This document shows positions 10,261-19,732 of a DNA stretch of 64,000 nucleotides, one piece after another. Position 1 is the stretch's first letter. Each line of letters begins with the position of its first letter. The stretch is from Amycolatopsis orientalis DSM 40040 = KCTC 9412 (GTDB lineage Bacteria; Actinomycetota; Actinomycetes; Mycobacteriales; Pseudonocardiaceae), in assembly GCF_000478275.1 (NCBI RefSeq), contig NZ_ASJB01000069.1, positions 1 to 64,000 on the forward strand, given 5' to 3'. The position numbers were made by a program, and so were the translations under genes. A model generated the notes under the pieces. It searched no databases. It worked only from the letters and a program-made list of their open reading frames with translations, and had not been told where the DNA came from.

Positions 10261-10341
10261 ACGGAAGCGCGCTCGAACACTGTCGCGTCGCTCACCCGAT
10301 ATAGGTCATCTGCTGTCCCCTTCCCAGGGCATCCTTACCGC

Positions 10342-11307
10342 ATGACGGACACGCCCGCCCGGTTGCTCGGCCTGCTTTCGCTCCTGCAGACACCGCGTGA
10401 GTGGCCCGGCAGCGAGCTCGCGCGACGGCTGGAGGTCAGCCAGCGGACCATCCGGCGCGATATCGACCGGCTGCGTGAGCTCGGTTACCCCGTCGAGGCG
10501 TCGCGGGGCTCGGACGGCGGATACCGGCTGGGCGCGGGCGCGGCGATGCCACCGCTGCTGCTCGACGACGAGGAGGCCGTCGCGATCGCGGTCGGTCTCC
10601 GGAGCGCGGCCGGGCAGGCGATCTCGGGTATCGAGGAGTCTTCGGTGCGGGCACTGGCGAAACTCGAACAGGTGCTGCCCTCGCGGCTGCGTTACCGCGT
10701 CGGCGCGCTGGGCGCCGCGACCGTACCCCTGCCCGGAACCGGCCCCGCGGTCGATCCGGAACACCTCACCGTCTTCGCCGGCGCGATCGCCAACACCGAA
10801 CGGACCCGGTTCGGCTACCGGACCGGCGACGGCACCGAAACCCGGCGGCATGTCGAACCGCACCGCCTCGTCTCGGCCGGGCGCCGCTGGTACCTGCTCG
10901 GCTACGACCTCGACCGCGACGACTGGCGGATCTTCCGGGCGGACCGGATCACCGGAGCACGAGCGACCGGCGGCCGGGCCACCCCACGGCGACCGCCTGC
11001 CGAGGACGTCGCCGCCTATGTCACCGAGAGGATGTACAGCCTCCTTCCCACCTACAGCGCGCGAGTGACCCTGCACGCGCCGATCAACCAGGTCGCCCCC
11101 GCGATCGGGGACCGCATCGGCGAACTCGAACCGCTCGACGACGGCACCTGCGTGCTGAACGCGGGAGCGGACACCCTCGACTGGCTCGCGTTCCGGCTGC
11201 TGGGGCTCGGCTGTGAGTTCACCGTGCACGAGCCGCCGGAACTGATCGGCCACCTCCGGGAGATGGCGGCGCGGATGAACCGCGCTACTTCGTCCACAGT
11301 GGACTGA
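10342..11307 (+). CDS. HTH/WYL-domain transcriptional regulator (YafY type)
   Basis: A 321-residue regulator with an N-terminal helix-turn-helix (LARRLEVSQRTIRRDIDRLRELGYPVEA, written here only as its family pattern) followed by GGYRLG. A WYL domain lies in the middle (HVEPHRLVSAGRRWYLLGYDLDRDDWR, shortened to its key H, W and Y residues) and a WCX-type C-terminus follows. Such proteins sense nucleic acid or small ligands and often control stress or defence genes, but no target is evident. It is divergent from argC with a 117-bp spacer; ATG 10342 begins at the family N-terminus. Confidence 0.9.
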   Translation: MTDTPARLLGLLSLLQTPREWPGSELARRLEVSQRTIRRDIDRLRELGYPVEASRGSDGGYRLGAGAAMPPLLLDDEEAVAIAVGLRSAAGQAISGIEESSVRALAKLEQVLPSRLRYRVGALGAATVPLPGTGPAVDPEHLTVFAGAIANTERTRFGYRTGDGTETRRHVEPHRLVSAGRRWYLLGYDLDRDDWRIFRADRITGARATGGRATPRRPPAEDVAAYVTERMYSLLPTYSARVTLHAPINQVAPAIGDRIGELEPLDDGTCVLNAGADTLDWLAFRLLGLGCEFTVHEPPELIGHLREMAARMNRATSSTVD

Positions 11308-11309
11308 GG

Positions 11310-11346
11310 GGTGGCCACGAGGGCGGGCCCTGCCCTCGTGGCCACC
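11310..11346. terminator. 15-bp hairpin with 7-nt loop between convergent genes
   Basis: Perfect 15-nt arms (11310-11324 and 11332-11346) flank the loop GGGCCCT. It starts 3 nt after the WYL regulator stop and ends 6 nt before the stop of the opposing gene, so it can end both transcripts. Confidence 0.75.
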
Positions 11347-11351
11347 TGGAT

Positions 11352-11846
11352 TCAGCCGAGTTCACCCACCTCTCGCTGACTGGGCGGGATCGGCAGGTAC
11401 GCGCCCCGGCGCTCCGGGTCGCAGCCGACCCTGGGCAGCCGGGCCCGGATGCCACCCGGCGTCCGCTCGAACCGCCGCGCGATCTCCTCGACGCTTTCCC
11501 CGGCCAGCCAACGGCTTTCCAGTTCGGCGTCGAGTTCATCGGACCACGGCAGGCCCTGGTGCGCGGGACGGTCGGCCGATCTTCGGCGACCGTTCCGGCC
11601 GGTGCCCCGTCCGGCGAACGCCATCAGCGTGTCGGAAAGGACGGTCGCCAAGGCCGGTACGGCCTCGGCGTCGATATCGAGCCTGCCTTCGGCGACAGGC
11701 TCCTCATGCGGTCCGGCTCCGCCGACCATGACGGTCACCCAGCGGTCTTCCCCGGCCGCGCCGCCACCCTCACGGGCGGCGACCTCGATGCGGTAAACGG
11801 TGTCCTGCACGCGGATCTCGGTCCGGTGCTCTTCGACAATGGTCAT
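11352..11846 (-). CDS. Hypothetical protein with C-terminal helix-turn-helix-like segment
   Basis: A 164-residue cytoplasmic protein. The N-terminal ~90 residues (from MTIVEEHRTEIRV) look like a beta-rich domain of unknown function. Residues ~105-155 contain WSDELDAELESRWLAGES followed by VEEIARRFERTPGGIRARL, a pattern like the SANT/HTH tails found on some helicases and nucleases. ATG 11846 is taken because the longer reading frame runs antisense through the neighbouring peptidase gene. The function is not recognised. Confidence 0.65.
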   Translation of the reverse strand: MTIVEEHRTEIRVQDTVYRIEVAAREGGGAAGEDRWVTVMVGGAGPHEEPVAEGRLDIDAEAVPALATVLSDTLMAFAGRGTGRNGRRRSADRPAHQGLPWSDELDAELESRWLAGESVEEIARRFERTPGGIRARLPRVGCDPERRGAYLPIPPSQREVGELG

Positions 11847-12000
11847 GCCGGGGACGCTAACGGGCGGTGCCGACAATTCCCCGGCCCGGCGGCGGGAATC
11901 GGCGTCCGGACGGTGGATGACCGGTCCTTTCGGTGCGATCCGGGCCCAAAGGGTGCCGGTCATGACCACGCAATACCCGCATCCAGAGGACGAAATGCGA

Positions 12001-12035
12001 GTGCCCCGCTCCGGAAGGTATCCGAAGCGGGGCAC
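12001..12035. terminator. Terminator hairpin after the S33 peptidase gene
   Basis: Arms 12001-12015 and 12021-12035 (core GTGCCCCGCT) pair with one mismatch and a 5-nt loop, 26 nt past the peptidase stop. Confidence 0.7.
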
Positions 12036-12061
12036 CGAAAGGTCGCGAAGGGCGGTCAGGC

Positions 12062-13651
12062 TCAGAAAGGCAGCGCCTGGGCCAGCGCCTCCTTCTTCAC
12101 CTCGGCGACGGACGAGGGCACGTCCGACTTCTTCGCCGTGGCCGACGCACCGTCCGGAACCGGCTGCGGGACCGGGGAGCACTGCACGTCCGAACCGTTG
12201 CCCGGCTTGCGCACGGGCAGCTTCCCGGTCAGCAGGTAATCCGCGATCTTGTCGTCCACACAGGACACACCGGACAACGAACCGGAGTGCGTGGTGCCGC
12301 CGGGCGCGCTGATCAGGCTGGAGTTCGGGTAACGCTTGCGGACCTCGAGGCTGCCGGGGTACGGCGTCGCGGCGTCGTTCTCCTCGTTGATCAGCAGGAT
12401 TCCCGGCACCTTGCGCCCGTCGATCTCCACCGGCTTGCCCGGCTTCGCCGGCCAGTTGAGGCACGGCGCGTTGAACCAGGCGTTGCCCCAGGTCTCGAAC
12501 GGCGCCCGGAAGTGCGTGATCCAGTTGTCGAACTTCCAGCGGTTCCAGTTCTGCGGCCACGCCACGTCGGTGCACTGCACGGCCGCGTAGACCGCGTACC
12601 CGTTGTCCTGACCCGGCGGGTTGGAGTCGTCGTACAGGCCCTTCAGGGTCTGCCAGTCACCCTTGTGGACCCAGCCGGAGAACGCGTTCGCGATGTCCTC
12701 CCAGCCGAAGACGTAGTACCCGGCCTGCAGGAAGATGTCCGTCCACTCGGAACCGCCGATGACACCGCCCGCGGGCTTGTCGTACAGCTTCTTCTGCTCG
12801 GCGTACCACAGCTTCTCCACCGCCGACGCGGTCTTGCCGAGGTGGTAGACGTCGTCGTACTTGGCGATCCAGCCGAAGTAGGTCTTGATGTTCTTGTCGA
12901 AGGCGATGTCCTGGTTCAGGTTCGCCTGGTACCAGACGTCGCGGGGATCGACCGTGCCGTCGAAGACCATCCGCCGCACGTTCTGCGGGTACAGCGAGCT
13001 GTAAACCTGACCGAGGTAGGTGCCGTAGGAGAAGCCGTAGTAGTTGATCTGCTTCTCGCCCAGCGCCTCGCGCAGGCTGTCGACGTCCTTCGCGACATCG
13101 ATGGTCTTGATGTGGTCGAGGATCGCGCCGTTCTTGGCGCACGCCTTCGCGTAGCCCTTCGCCTTGTCGAGCCAGGTCTTCTCGATGGCCCGCGTGGTCG
13201 GCACGTACTGCGGGCGGTTGTAAGAGGCGTAGTTGCCGTCACAGGTCAGCGACGGCTTGCTCTCCCCCACCCCGCGCGGGTCGAAGCCGATCCAGTCGTA
13301 CTCCAGACCCGCGCCCTTCGGCACGTACTGGCCGAGTGTCGAGAGGCCGAGGCCGGAGCCACCGGGGCCGCCGGGGTTGACCACCATGATGCCCTGCGAC
13401 TGGGCGGACTTGTGCTTGACGCGCGAGACGGCGATCGAGATCTTCTCCCCGCCCGGCTTCGCGTAGTCCAGCGGGACCTCGAGGAAGCCGCATTCCGCGC
13501 CGGCCTTGACCAGGCTCGGACGGGTGCAGGCTCCCCAGCTGATGGGCTTCGGATCGAAGTCCGACGCCGAGGCGGCCGTGGCGGAGGGAGCGATCGCCAT
13601 GGTGCCGACGCCGATCCCCGCGACCGCCAGGGCGGCAACGAATTTCTTCAC
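12062..13651 (-). CDS. Secreted S33-family alpha/beta-hydrolase (tripeptidyl aminopeptidase type)
   Basis: A 529-residue exported peptidase that probably releases N-terminal tripeptides. The signal peptide ends near SATAAS (about residue 27). The alpha/beta-hydrolase core shows the oxyanion segment NPGGPGGSG, the nucleophile elbow GFSYGTYLG, and a C-terminal TAP-like domain with the catalytic Asp region (ENDAATP) and the His in GTTHSG. Two closely placed cysteine regions (CTRPS, CGFLE) are typical of the Streptomyces homologues. It stands alone, with a hairpin after the stop and a divergent AlkD gene upstream. Confidence 0.92.
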   Translation of the reverse strand: MKKFVAALAVAGIGVGTMAIAPSATAASASDFDPKPISWGACTRPSLVKAGAECGFLEVPLDYAKPGGEKISIAVSRVKHKSAQSQGIMVVNPGGPGGSGLGLSTLGQYVPKGAGLEYDWIGFDPRGVGESKPSLTCDGNYASYNRPQYVPTTRAIEKTWLDKAKGYAKACAKNGAILDHIKTIDVAKDVDSLREALGEKQINYYGFSYGTYLGQVYSSLYPQNVRRMVFDGTVDPRDVWYQANLNQDIAFDKNIKTYFGWIAKYDDVYHLGKTASAVEKLWYAEQKKLYDKPAGGVIGGSEWTDIFLQAGYYVFGWEDIANAFSGWVHKGDWQTLKGLYDDSNPPGQDNGYAVYAAVQCTDVAWPQNWNRWKFDNWITHFRAPFETWGNAWFNAPCLNWPAKPGKPVEIDGRKVPGILLINEENDAATPYPGSLEVRKRYPNSSLISAPGGTTHSGSLSGVSCVDDKIADYLLTGKLPVRKPGNGSDVQCSPVPQPVPDGASATAKKSDVPSSVAEVKKEALAQALPF

Positions 13652-13836
13652 TGTGTTCCTTTTCGTCCGCGTGCGACCCGGTCGGGCCGAAGCTACCGAG
13701 AACCGGCTTCAATCTCGCTGACCGACACGTCCGCCGCCATCCCTCTTTAGTCGGTATCCGGATCTCGATCCGGGCATATCCGTCTTGTCGGTCCCCTGTC
13801 GTACGCTCGCGGCGCCCGACTGGGAGAGGAGTGCGC

Positions 13837-14529
13837 GTGGACGTGGTGAAAAGCCTGGTATCGGCGGTTCGCAACGGTTTGGCCGGACTGGCCGATCCGG
13901 AGAAGGCGACGGCGATGCGGGCGTACATGAAGTCGGAAATGCCGTTCCTCGGTGTGCAGAAACCCGCTAGGGCGGCCCTGCTGAAATCGGTCTTCGCACA
14001 CCATTTGCTACCCGATGAGGTGACTTTCTCCACCGCCGTGCTCACCTTGTGGCGCGAAGCGGAATTCCGCGAGGAGCGGTATGCCGCCATCGACCTTTCC
14101 GGTCACCGCGCCTACGCCCACCTGCAGGACAGCGGGCTGCTGGGCCTGTACGAAGAGATGATCGTGACCGGCGCCTGGTGGGACCATGTCGACGAACTCG
14201 CCATCCGCCGCGTAGGGCCGATCCTGCGGGCGGAGCCGGAGACGGTGGCCCCGCTCATGCTGACCTGGGCCTACGACGAGGACAGGTGGCGCCGCCGTAC
14301 TTCGGTGATCTGCCAGATCGGCGCCAAAGACGCCACCGACACCGACCTGCTCACCCGCGCGGTCGAGGCGAACCTCGACGACAGGGACTTCTTTCTGCGC
14401 AAGGGGATCGGCTGGGCCCTGCGCGCGTACGCGAAGACCGAGCCGGACTGGGTGCGCGCGTTCGTCGCCGCGCATCCGGCGCTGTCCCCGCTGTCCCGTC
14501 GGGAGGCGCTCAAGCATCTGGGCGGTTGA
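13837..14529 (+). CDS. DNA alkylation repair protein, AlkD-like HEAT-repeat glycosylase
   Basis: About 230 residues of helical HEAT-like repeats of the AlkD family, which excises 3- and 7-alkylpurines without base flipping. Visible family patterns are MKSEMPFLGVQKPAR near the N-terminus, WWDHVDELA, and FFLRKGIGWALRAYAKTEPDWV near the C-terminus (key W, D and R residues). GTG 13831 is also open, but the Shine-Dalgarno sequence GGGAGAGGA abuts it; GTG 13837 has normal spacing. It is divergent from the peptidase gene. Confidence 0.9.
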   Translation: MDVVKSLVSAVRNGLAGLADPEKATAMRAYMKSEMPFLGVQKPARAALLKSVFAHHLLPDEVTFSTAVLTLWREAEFREERYAAIDLSGHRAYAHLQDSGLLGLYEEMIVTGAWWDHVDELAIRRVGPILRAEPETVAPLMLTWAYDEDRWRRRTSVICQIGAKDATDTDLLTRAVEANLDDRDFFLRKGIGWALRAYAKTEPDWVRAFVAAHPALSPLSRREALKHLGG

Positions 14530-14547
14530 GCACTAGGCGAGGAAAGG

Positions 14548-14801
14548 CTGTGAAGGTCTCTTTCCCTACTCTGAAGATCAGGGTCCCGGCAAAGTCGCAG
14601 AGTTGCTGGTCAGCGCCGCTCTTGGTGGTCCGGATGTGACATCGCTGGCGCCTTCGAGGTTCGAGTGTGGAGGATTTGGGACAGTGAACGTCCCAAATCC
14701 TCCACACTCGGGGTGCACCATGACGAAGAGGTGCCCGGACCCGCAAAATGCCGACCTTGCCGGGTCCCTGACTCTGAAGGTAGGGAATGAGGCCTTCACA
14801 G
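14548..14801. repeat. Composite nested palindrome, about 250 bp, non-coding
   Basis: The 422-bp gap between the AlkD gene and pheT holds no credible gene. Outer arms at 14548-14600 and about 14745-14801 are imperfect complements, both beginning CTGTGAAGG and sharing TTCCCTAC, TCAGGG and CCCGGCAA. Inside lies a perfect 21-bp hairpin (14662-14682 and 14690-14710) with loop AGTGAAC. Confidence 0.75.
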
Positions 14802-14884
14802 GCCAGGATATACGGCCAAACAGAAAGCAATCGGACATTTCTCCCGACGGGGTCCTTTGTGGACGGTCGGGAACTTCGGATGCC

Positions 14885-14939
14885 GCGCGTGAAGGCCCCC
14901 TTCCCTCGGTTGAGCCGAGGGAAGGGGGCCTTCACGCGC
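14885..14939. terminator. Perfect 25-bp hairpin at the 3' end of pheT
   Basis: Arms 14885-14909 and 14915-14939 pair perfectly around a 5-nt loop (TTGAG). It lies 12 nt past the pheT stop and also faces the AlkD gene. Each arm contains GAAGGCCCCCTTC, itself an imperfect palindrome. Confidence 0.8.
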
Positions 14940-14951
14940 TGGGGAGCCGGG

Positions 14952-17522
14952 TCAGGCTCGCAGGCTCGCGCCGAAGCGCTCACCGGCGACCGCGATGGCG
15001 GCGTCGCGGGCCTTCGTGGCCTCGTCGACGGTCAGCGTGCGGTCCGCGGCGCGGAACCGCAGCTTGTACGCCAGCGAACGCTTGCCCTCGCCCAGCTGCT
15101 CGCCCTGGTAGGAGTCGAACAGCGTGATCTCTTCGAGCAGTTCGCCCGCGCCTTCGCGCAACGCCTCGGCGAGTTCGGCCGACGGCACGCTCGCCTCGGC
15201 GACGAGCGCGACGTCGAGCAGCACCGGCGGGTAGGCCGAGATCCGCGGCGCCGGACGTCCGTCCGGGATCGGGATCGCGTCCAGGTCGAGTTCCATCGCG
15301 ACGGTACGCGGCGGCAGCCCGAGCGCCTCGACGACCTTCGGGTGCAGCTCACCGGCGTATCCGACGGGCCACTGTCCCACGCGCAGCTGCGCGCACCGGC
15401 CGGGGTGCCACGGCGGCTGGTCCGCGGCCGCCGTCGTCAGCTCGACACCGGAGGCCTGCGCGACCAGCCGGGCCGCCTGTACCGCGTCGGCCCAGTTCGC
15501 CTGCTCGCCCTCGCCCCACCAGCCCGCGCGGCCACGCTGGCCCGCGAGCACGACGGCGACGTGCATCGGCTGCGGCGGGACGGCCGCCTCCAGAACCGCG
15601 AGTTCCTCGTCGGCGGGCCGCCGGTCCACGCCGAGCGAAGGCATCGGGACCGGGTTCTCCGCGGGCAGCACGACCTGTCCGATGTGGAACAGCGACACAT
15701 CCTTGAAGCCGCGGGAAACGTTGCGCTGCAACATTTCCAGCAGCCCCGGGAGCAACGTGCTCGCCATCCGGTCCTTGTCCGACTCCAGCGGGTTGCGGAT
15801 CTGGACGGTGCGGCGGCGGACGTCGTCTTCGGGCAGCCCGAACGAATCCCAGACCGAAGCCGAGATGAACGGGAAGGGCAGCACCTCGACGTAACCCGCC
15901 TCGGCCAGCGCACGCGCGACCGAGCGGCGACGGCGCTGCGTGTCGGTGAGGCCGCGGCCTGCCGGAGCGTCGGGCAGCACCGACGGGATGCTGTCGTACC
16001 CCTCCAGCCGGAGCACCTCCTCCACCAGGTCGGCGGGCTGCACCAGGTCACCGCGCCAGCTCGGCGGGACCGCGGTCACCAGCGCGGTGCCGTCCTCGGC
16101 CGTGCCGACGTTGACCTTGCAGCCGATCTGCGAGAGGCGCCTGACCGTGACACCGCGTTCGTAGCGCACGCCGGCGACCTGGTCGGGCAGGCTGATCGGC
16201 ATGGTCACCGGCGGGTTCGGCTCCACGCCGCCCTCGTCGGTGCGGCCGGGCAGGATCGAGCCGTCGCCGTACTGGCGCAGCAGGCGGGCGGCGAATTCGA
16301 CGGCCACCGCGCACAGCTGCGGGTCGGTGAACCGCTCGAACCGCTTGGCCGCCTCGGAGAACAGCTTGTGACGGCGGGCCGTCCTGCTGATCGACGACGG
16401 ATCCCAGTGCGCGGCCTCGAGCAGGACGTCGGTGCTTTCGGGGGTGATCTCGGTCGACGCGCCACCCATCGTGCCCGCCAGCGAGATGACGCCGGTGTCG
16501 TCGGCGATCACCACGTCGTCCGCGTCGAGGGTGCGCTCGACATCGTCCAAAGTGGTCAGTTTCTCGCCCGGCTTCGCCTTGCGCACCACCAGATCGCCCT
16601 TGACCGACGCGGTCGCGAAGGCGTGCAGCGGATGCCCGAGTTCGAGCATCACGTAGTTGGTCACGTCGACCGCGAGCGAGATCGAGCGGATCCCCGCCAG
16701 CATCAGCCGGCGCCGCATCCACCACGGCGTCGGCGCGGTCGCGTCGAGGTCCTTGACCCGGCGCAGCACGAACCGGCGGCAGCCCTCGGTGTCCTCGATG
16801 TGCACCGGCCAGGCGTCGGTCTCGGCCTCGGGGACGTCGATGGACGCCGGGTCGCCGAACGGGACGTCGAGCGCGTTGGACAGTTCACGGGCCAGGCCGC
16901 GGACCGACAACGTGTAGCCGCGGTCCGGGGTCTGCGTGACCTCGATGACGGTGTCGTCGAGGCCCAGCAGCCGGTTCGCGTCCTCGCCGGGGGTGGCGGT
17001 GCTCGGCGGCAGCACCAGGATGCCGGAGTGGTCGTCACCGATGCCGAGTTCGCGCGCGGAGCAGATCATGCCGTCGCTGAGCCGGCCGTAGGTCTTGCGC
17101 GAACCGATCTCGAAGCCGCCGGGCAGCACGGTGCCGGGCAGCGCGACGACCACCAGGTCGCCCTCGGCGAAGTTCGTGGCGCCACAGATGATCCCGCGGG
17201 TCTTGATCCCCGTCGGGCCGTCGTCCTCGAAGGGGCCTTCGTCATCGTCGTCGTCATCCGCGTCGACGTTCTCGTCGGGCTTGTCGGTGCCTTCGTCGGA
17301 CTCGCCGACGTCGACCCGGCAGAACCGGACCGGCTTCTTGAACTCGGTCAGCTCCTCGATCTCGGCCACGCGGCCCACGACGAGCGGGCCGGTGACCGGT
17401 TCGAGCTTGCGGACGTCGTCGACCTCGATGCCGATGCGCACGAAGGCGTCGGCCAGATCCTGGGGGGTGACCTCCTCGTCGACGTCGAGGTGTTCGGTCA
17501 GCCAGCTGGCTGGGACCTTCAC
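14952..17522 (-). CDS. pheT: Phenylalanyl-tRNA synthetase beta subunit
   Basis: Beta chain of the alpha2beta2 synthetase: editing, tRNA binding and the pseudo-catalytic core. The 856-residue protein has the N-terminal EMAP-like tRNA-binding domain, then B3/4 editing and B5 domains in the middle, and a C-terminal ferredoxin-fold anticodon-binding domain ending KARDAAIAVAGERFGASLRA. Unusual is an acidic stretch at about residues 74-103 inside the tRNA-binding domain, including six consecutive aspartates, which Streptomyces PheT as I recall it lacks. The start ATG lies immediately after the pheS stop. Confidence 0.96.
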   Translation of the reverse strand: MKVPASWLTEHLDVDEEVTPQDLADAFVRIGIEVDDVRKLEPVTGPLVVGRVAEIEELTEFKKPVRFCRVDVGESDEGTDKPDENVDADDDDDDEGPFEDDGPTGIKTRGIICGATNFAEGDLVVVALPGTVLPGGFEIGSRKTYGRLSDGMICSARELGIGDDHSGILVLPPSTATPGEDANRLLGLDDTVIEVTQTPDRGYTLSVRGLARELSNALDVPFGDPASIDVPEAETDAWPVHIEDTEGCRRFVLRRVKDLDATAPTPWWMRRRLMLAGIRSISLAVDVTNYVMLELGHPLHAFATASVKGDLVVRKAKPGEKLTTLDDVERTLDADDVVIADDTGVISLAGTMGGASTEITPESTDVLLEAAHWDPSSISRTARRHKLFSEAAKRFERFTDPQLCAVAVEFAARLLRQYGDGSILPGRTDEGGVEPNPPVTMPISLPDQVAGVRYERGVTVRRLSQIGCKVNVGTAEDGTALVTAVPPSWRGDLVQPADLVEEVLRLEGYDSIPSVLPDAPAGRGLTDTQRRRRSVARALAEAGYVEVLPFPFISASVWDSFGLPEDDVRRRTVQIRNPLESDKDRMASTLLPGLLEMLQRNVSRGFKDVSLFHIGQVVLPAENPVPMPSLGVDRRPADEELAVLEAAVPPQPMHVAVVLAGQRGRAGWWGEGEQANWADAVQAARLVAQASGVELTTAAADQPPWHPGRCAQLRVGQWPVGYAGELHPKVVEALGLPPRTVAMELDLDAIPIPDGRPAPRISAYPPVLLDVALVAEASVPSAELAEALREGAGELLEEITLFDSYQGEQLGEGKRSLAYKLRFRAADRTLTVDEATKARDAAIAVAGERFGASLRA

Positions 17523-18587
17523 TCAGGCCTCCGTTCCGAAGGGCAGGGTGAACCTGATGTCGCCCTCCACCATGTCGCGCATGTCCGGGATTCCGTTGCG
17601 GAACTGCAGCGTGCGCTCGATACCCATGCCGAAGGCGAAGCCCGAGTAGACCTCGGGGTCGACGCCGCAGGCACGCAGGACGTTGGGGTTGACCATGCCG
17701 CAGCCGCCCCATTCGACCCAGCCGGCGCCGCCCTTCTTCTCCTCGAACCAGACGTCGACCTCGGCCGACGGCTCGGTGAAGGGGAAGAAGTGCGGGCGAA
17801 GGCGGGTCTTCGAGCTTTCGCCGAACATCGCGCGGGCGAAGGCGTCGAGGGTGCCCTTGAGGTGCGCCATCGTCAGGCCCTTGTCCACCGCGAGTCCCTC
17901 GACCTGCGAGAACACCGGGGTGTGCGTGGCGTCGAGTTCGTCGGTCCGGTAGGTGCGGCCGGGGCAGACGACGTACACGGGAAGGTCGCGGTGCAGCAGC
18001 GTGCGGGCCTGTACCGGCGAGGTGTGCGTGCGCAGCACCAGGCCGGAGCCCTCCTCACCGAGATAGAAGGTGTCCTGCAGCTGGCGCGCGGGATGGTCCT
18101 TGCCGAAGTTCAGCGCGTCGAAGTTGAACCACTCGGCCTCGAGTTCCGGACCGTCGGCGACCTCGTAGCCCATCGCGACGAAGGCGTCGGCGATCCGCTC
18201 CGACAGGGTCGCGATCGGGTGCCGGGCACCACGGGGCACCCGGTCCCACGGCAGCGTGACGTCGACGGTCTCCTCGCGGAGCACCTTTTCGTCACGCTCG
18301 ACCTGGAGCACGGCACGGCGTGCGTCGAAAGCGGCCTGGATGCTCTGGCGCGCTTCGTTGACCCGCTTCCCCGCGTCGGCCTTCTCCTGCTTCGGCAGGG
18401 CGCCGATCTCGCGGCGCGCGAGAAGCAGCGGAGACTGGTCCCCGAGGTGGGCGGGTTTGACCGCCGCCAGCGCGTCGAGATCCGCCGCGGCGGCGAACTC
18501 CGTTTCGGCCCGCTTGACGGCGGCCGTCAACGTTTCCGGCGCGAGCGCTCCCGCCTGGGGATCCTGCTTGTCGTTGGCTTCGGACAT
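17523..18587 (-). CDS. pheS: Phenylalanyl-tRNA synthetase alpha subunit
   Basis: Catalytic chain of PheRS. The 354 residues show the N-terminal coiled coil, class II motif 2 (YVVCPGRTYRTDELDATHTP, key residues R, D and H), the FTEPSAEVDVWF phenylalanine-pocket region and motif 3 (GFAFGMGIERTLQFRNGIPD, key R). ATG 18587 follows GAGGAGTT; the longer start at 18635 has no support. pheT follows with no gap. Upstream, 18588-18861 is non-coding and presumably holds the promoter; I see no clear attenuator in it. Confidence 0.97.
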   Translation of the reverse strand: MSEANDKQDPQAGALAPETLTAAVKRAETEFAAAADLDALAAVKPAHLGDQSPLLLARREIGALPKQEKADAGKRVNEARQSIQAAFDARRAVLQVERDEKVLREETVDVTLPWDRVPRGARHPIATLSERIADAFVAMGYEVADGPELEAEWFNFDALNFGKDHPARQLQDTFYLGEEGSGLVLRTHTSPVQARTLLHRDLPVYVVCPGRTYRTDELDATHTPVFSQVEGLAVDKGLTMAHLKGTLDAFARAMFGESSKTRLRPHFFPFTEPSAEVDVWFEEKKGGAGWVEWGGCGMVNPNVLRACGVDPEVYSGFAFGMGIERTLQFRNGIPDMRDMVEGDIRFTLPFGTEA

Positions 18588-18861
18588 AACTCCTCGGCGT
18601 CCGCTGGGACTGGTCCGGTGCACGCGAGCGCACACATGGGTTTAGCAGCTGCTGAATTCTATGGGACAGCGAACAGTGGCCCCCGATCACCCTCGGGCTG
18701 GGCACACCGTCACCCGGGAGTGCGAAATACGCGCGTTACGCCGTAAACAAGGTGCTGGAACGAACACCGCGTTCCATGAGGGCTCCCCTGTGTCGTGATC
18801 CGAAAGGCGTAGTGCCCACGACTCTACGTGGTCGCGCCCCGGGAGGCCATCGCATTCCCGC

Positions 18862-19692
18862 TCAGCGTCCGGCGAAGGCGCCCTCGAAGTCCACCTTGCC
18901 GAACTCCTCAGGGACGATCCCGTCCGCGGCGTAGCGGTACAGAGCGGTCTGATAGATCCCGGCCAGCGTCGTGCAGACGATGGACACCAAGAACCCCCAC
19001 ACGAGTGAAAGGCCGACGGCGACGAAGATCGTGATGGTGCCGCCGAGCAGGAAGGCCGCGCCCATGATGACCGTGAATCCGGCCAGCGACAGCAGAAAGC
19101 CGACCAACCCGATACCGAACCTTCCGGCGGCCTGCTCGCCCCAGGTCCGTTTGAGCAGCTCCGCCGAGCGCTTGGCCCCGTGCCGGACACCGGCGTCCTC
19201 GATCATCATCACCGGCAGGACGAGGTAGGTGATCAGGTTCCACGCCGCGCCGATCAGCCCGCTGACGAAATAGCCGACGAACGCGAAACGGCGCTCGATC
19301 TCGCGGAGGATCAGGGAAACCGTCGCCGTCACCGCCGCCCAGCCCAGCAGGGGCAGCCATCGGCGCCCCGCTTCGGCCAGACCGGCGGCCACCCGCGGGT
19401 CGTCACCACGAAGAGCGACGTCGGCCTGCGAGATGAGCGCGGCGTTGAAGAACACCGTGACGAACGCGGCCGCGAGGTAGAACAGGCCGAGCATCACGTA
19501 CGAACCCGGCGTCAGCCGGGAGTGCTCGGCGATCTCGGCGTGGGAGATCCAGTAGCCCGAGCCGAGGAACACCGCGGCGACCAGCAGCCCGGCGACGGCC
19601 GCGAGCACCGGGAAGACGGCGAGTTCCTTGCGGGACCGCAGAACTCGCCAAGAAGCACCGAACAAGGCGAAAGAACGGGCGATACGCCCCAT
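18862..19692 (-). CDS. DUF6159-type integral membrane protein
   Basis: A 276-residue inner-membrane protein with about six hydrophobic segments, starting at residues 24-44 and ending near residue 230. The N-terminus (RSFALFGASWRVLRSRKELA) and the central VMMIEDAGVRHGAKRSAELLKRTWG (key acidic and W residues) match the DUF6159 group as I recall it. Function unknown. It is a single gene between the rRNA methylase and pheS. Confidence 0.8.
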   Translation of the reverse strand: MGRIARSFALFGASWRVLRSRKELAVFPVLAAVAGLLVAAVFLGSGYWISHAEIAEHSRLTPGSYVMLGLFYLAAAFVTVFFNAALISQADVALRGDDPRVAAGLAEAGRRWLPLLGWAAVTATVSLILREIERRFAFVGYFVSGLIGAAWNLITYLVLPVMMIEDAGVRHGAKRSAELLKRTWGEQAAGRFGIGLVGFLLSLAGFTVIMGAAFLLGGTITIFVAVGLSLVWGFLVSIVCTTLAGIYQTALYRYAADGIVPEEFGKVDFEGAFAGR

Positions 19693-19732
19693 GATTCCCC
19701 CAGTGAATCATCGGAAATGGTGGAGGGGCAGC

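Noticed and set aside
14787..18746. 1319-codon plus-strand frame opposite pheT/pheS
   Set aside because: Antisense frame kept open by high GC3; pheT and pheS on the other strand are certain.
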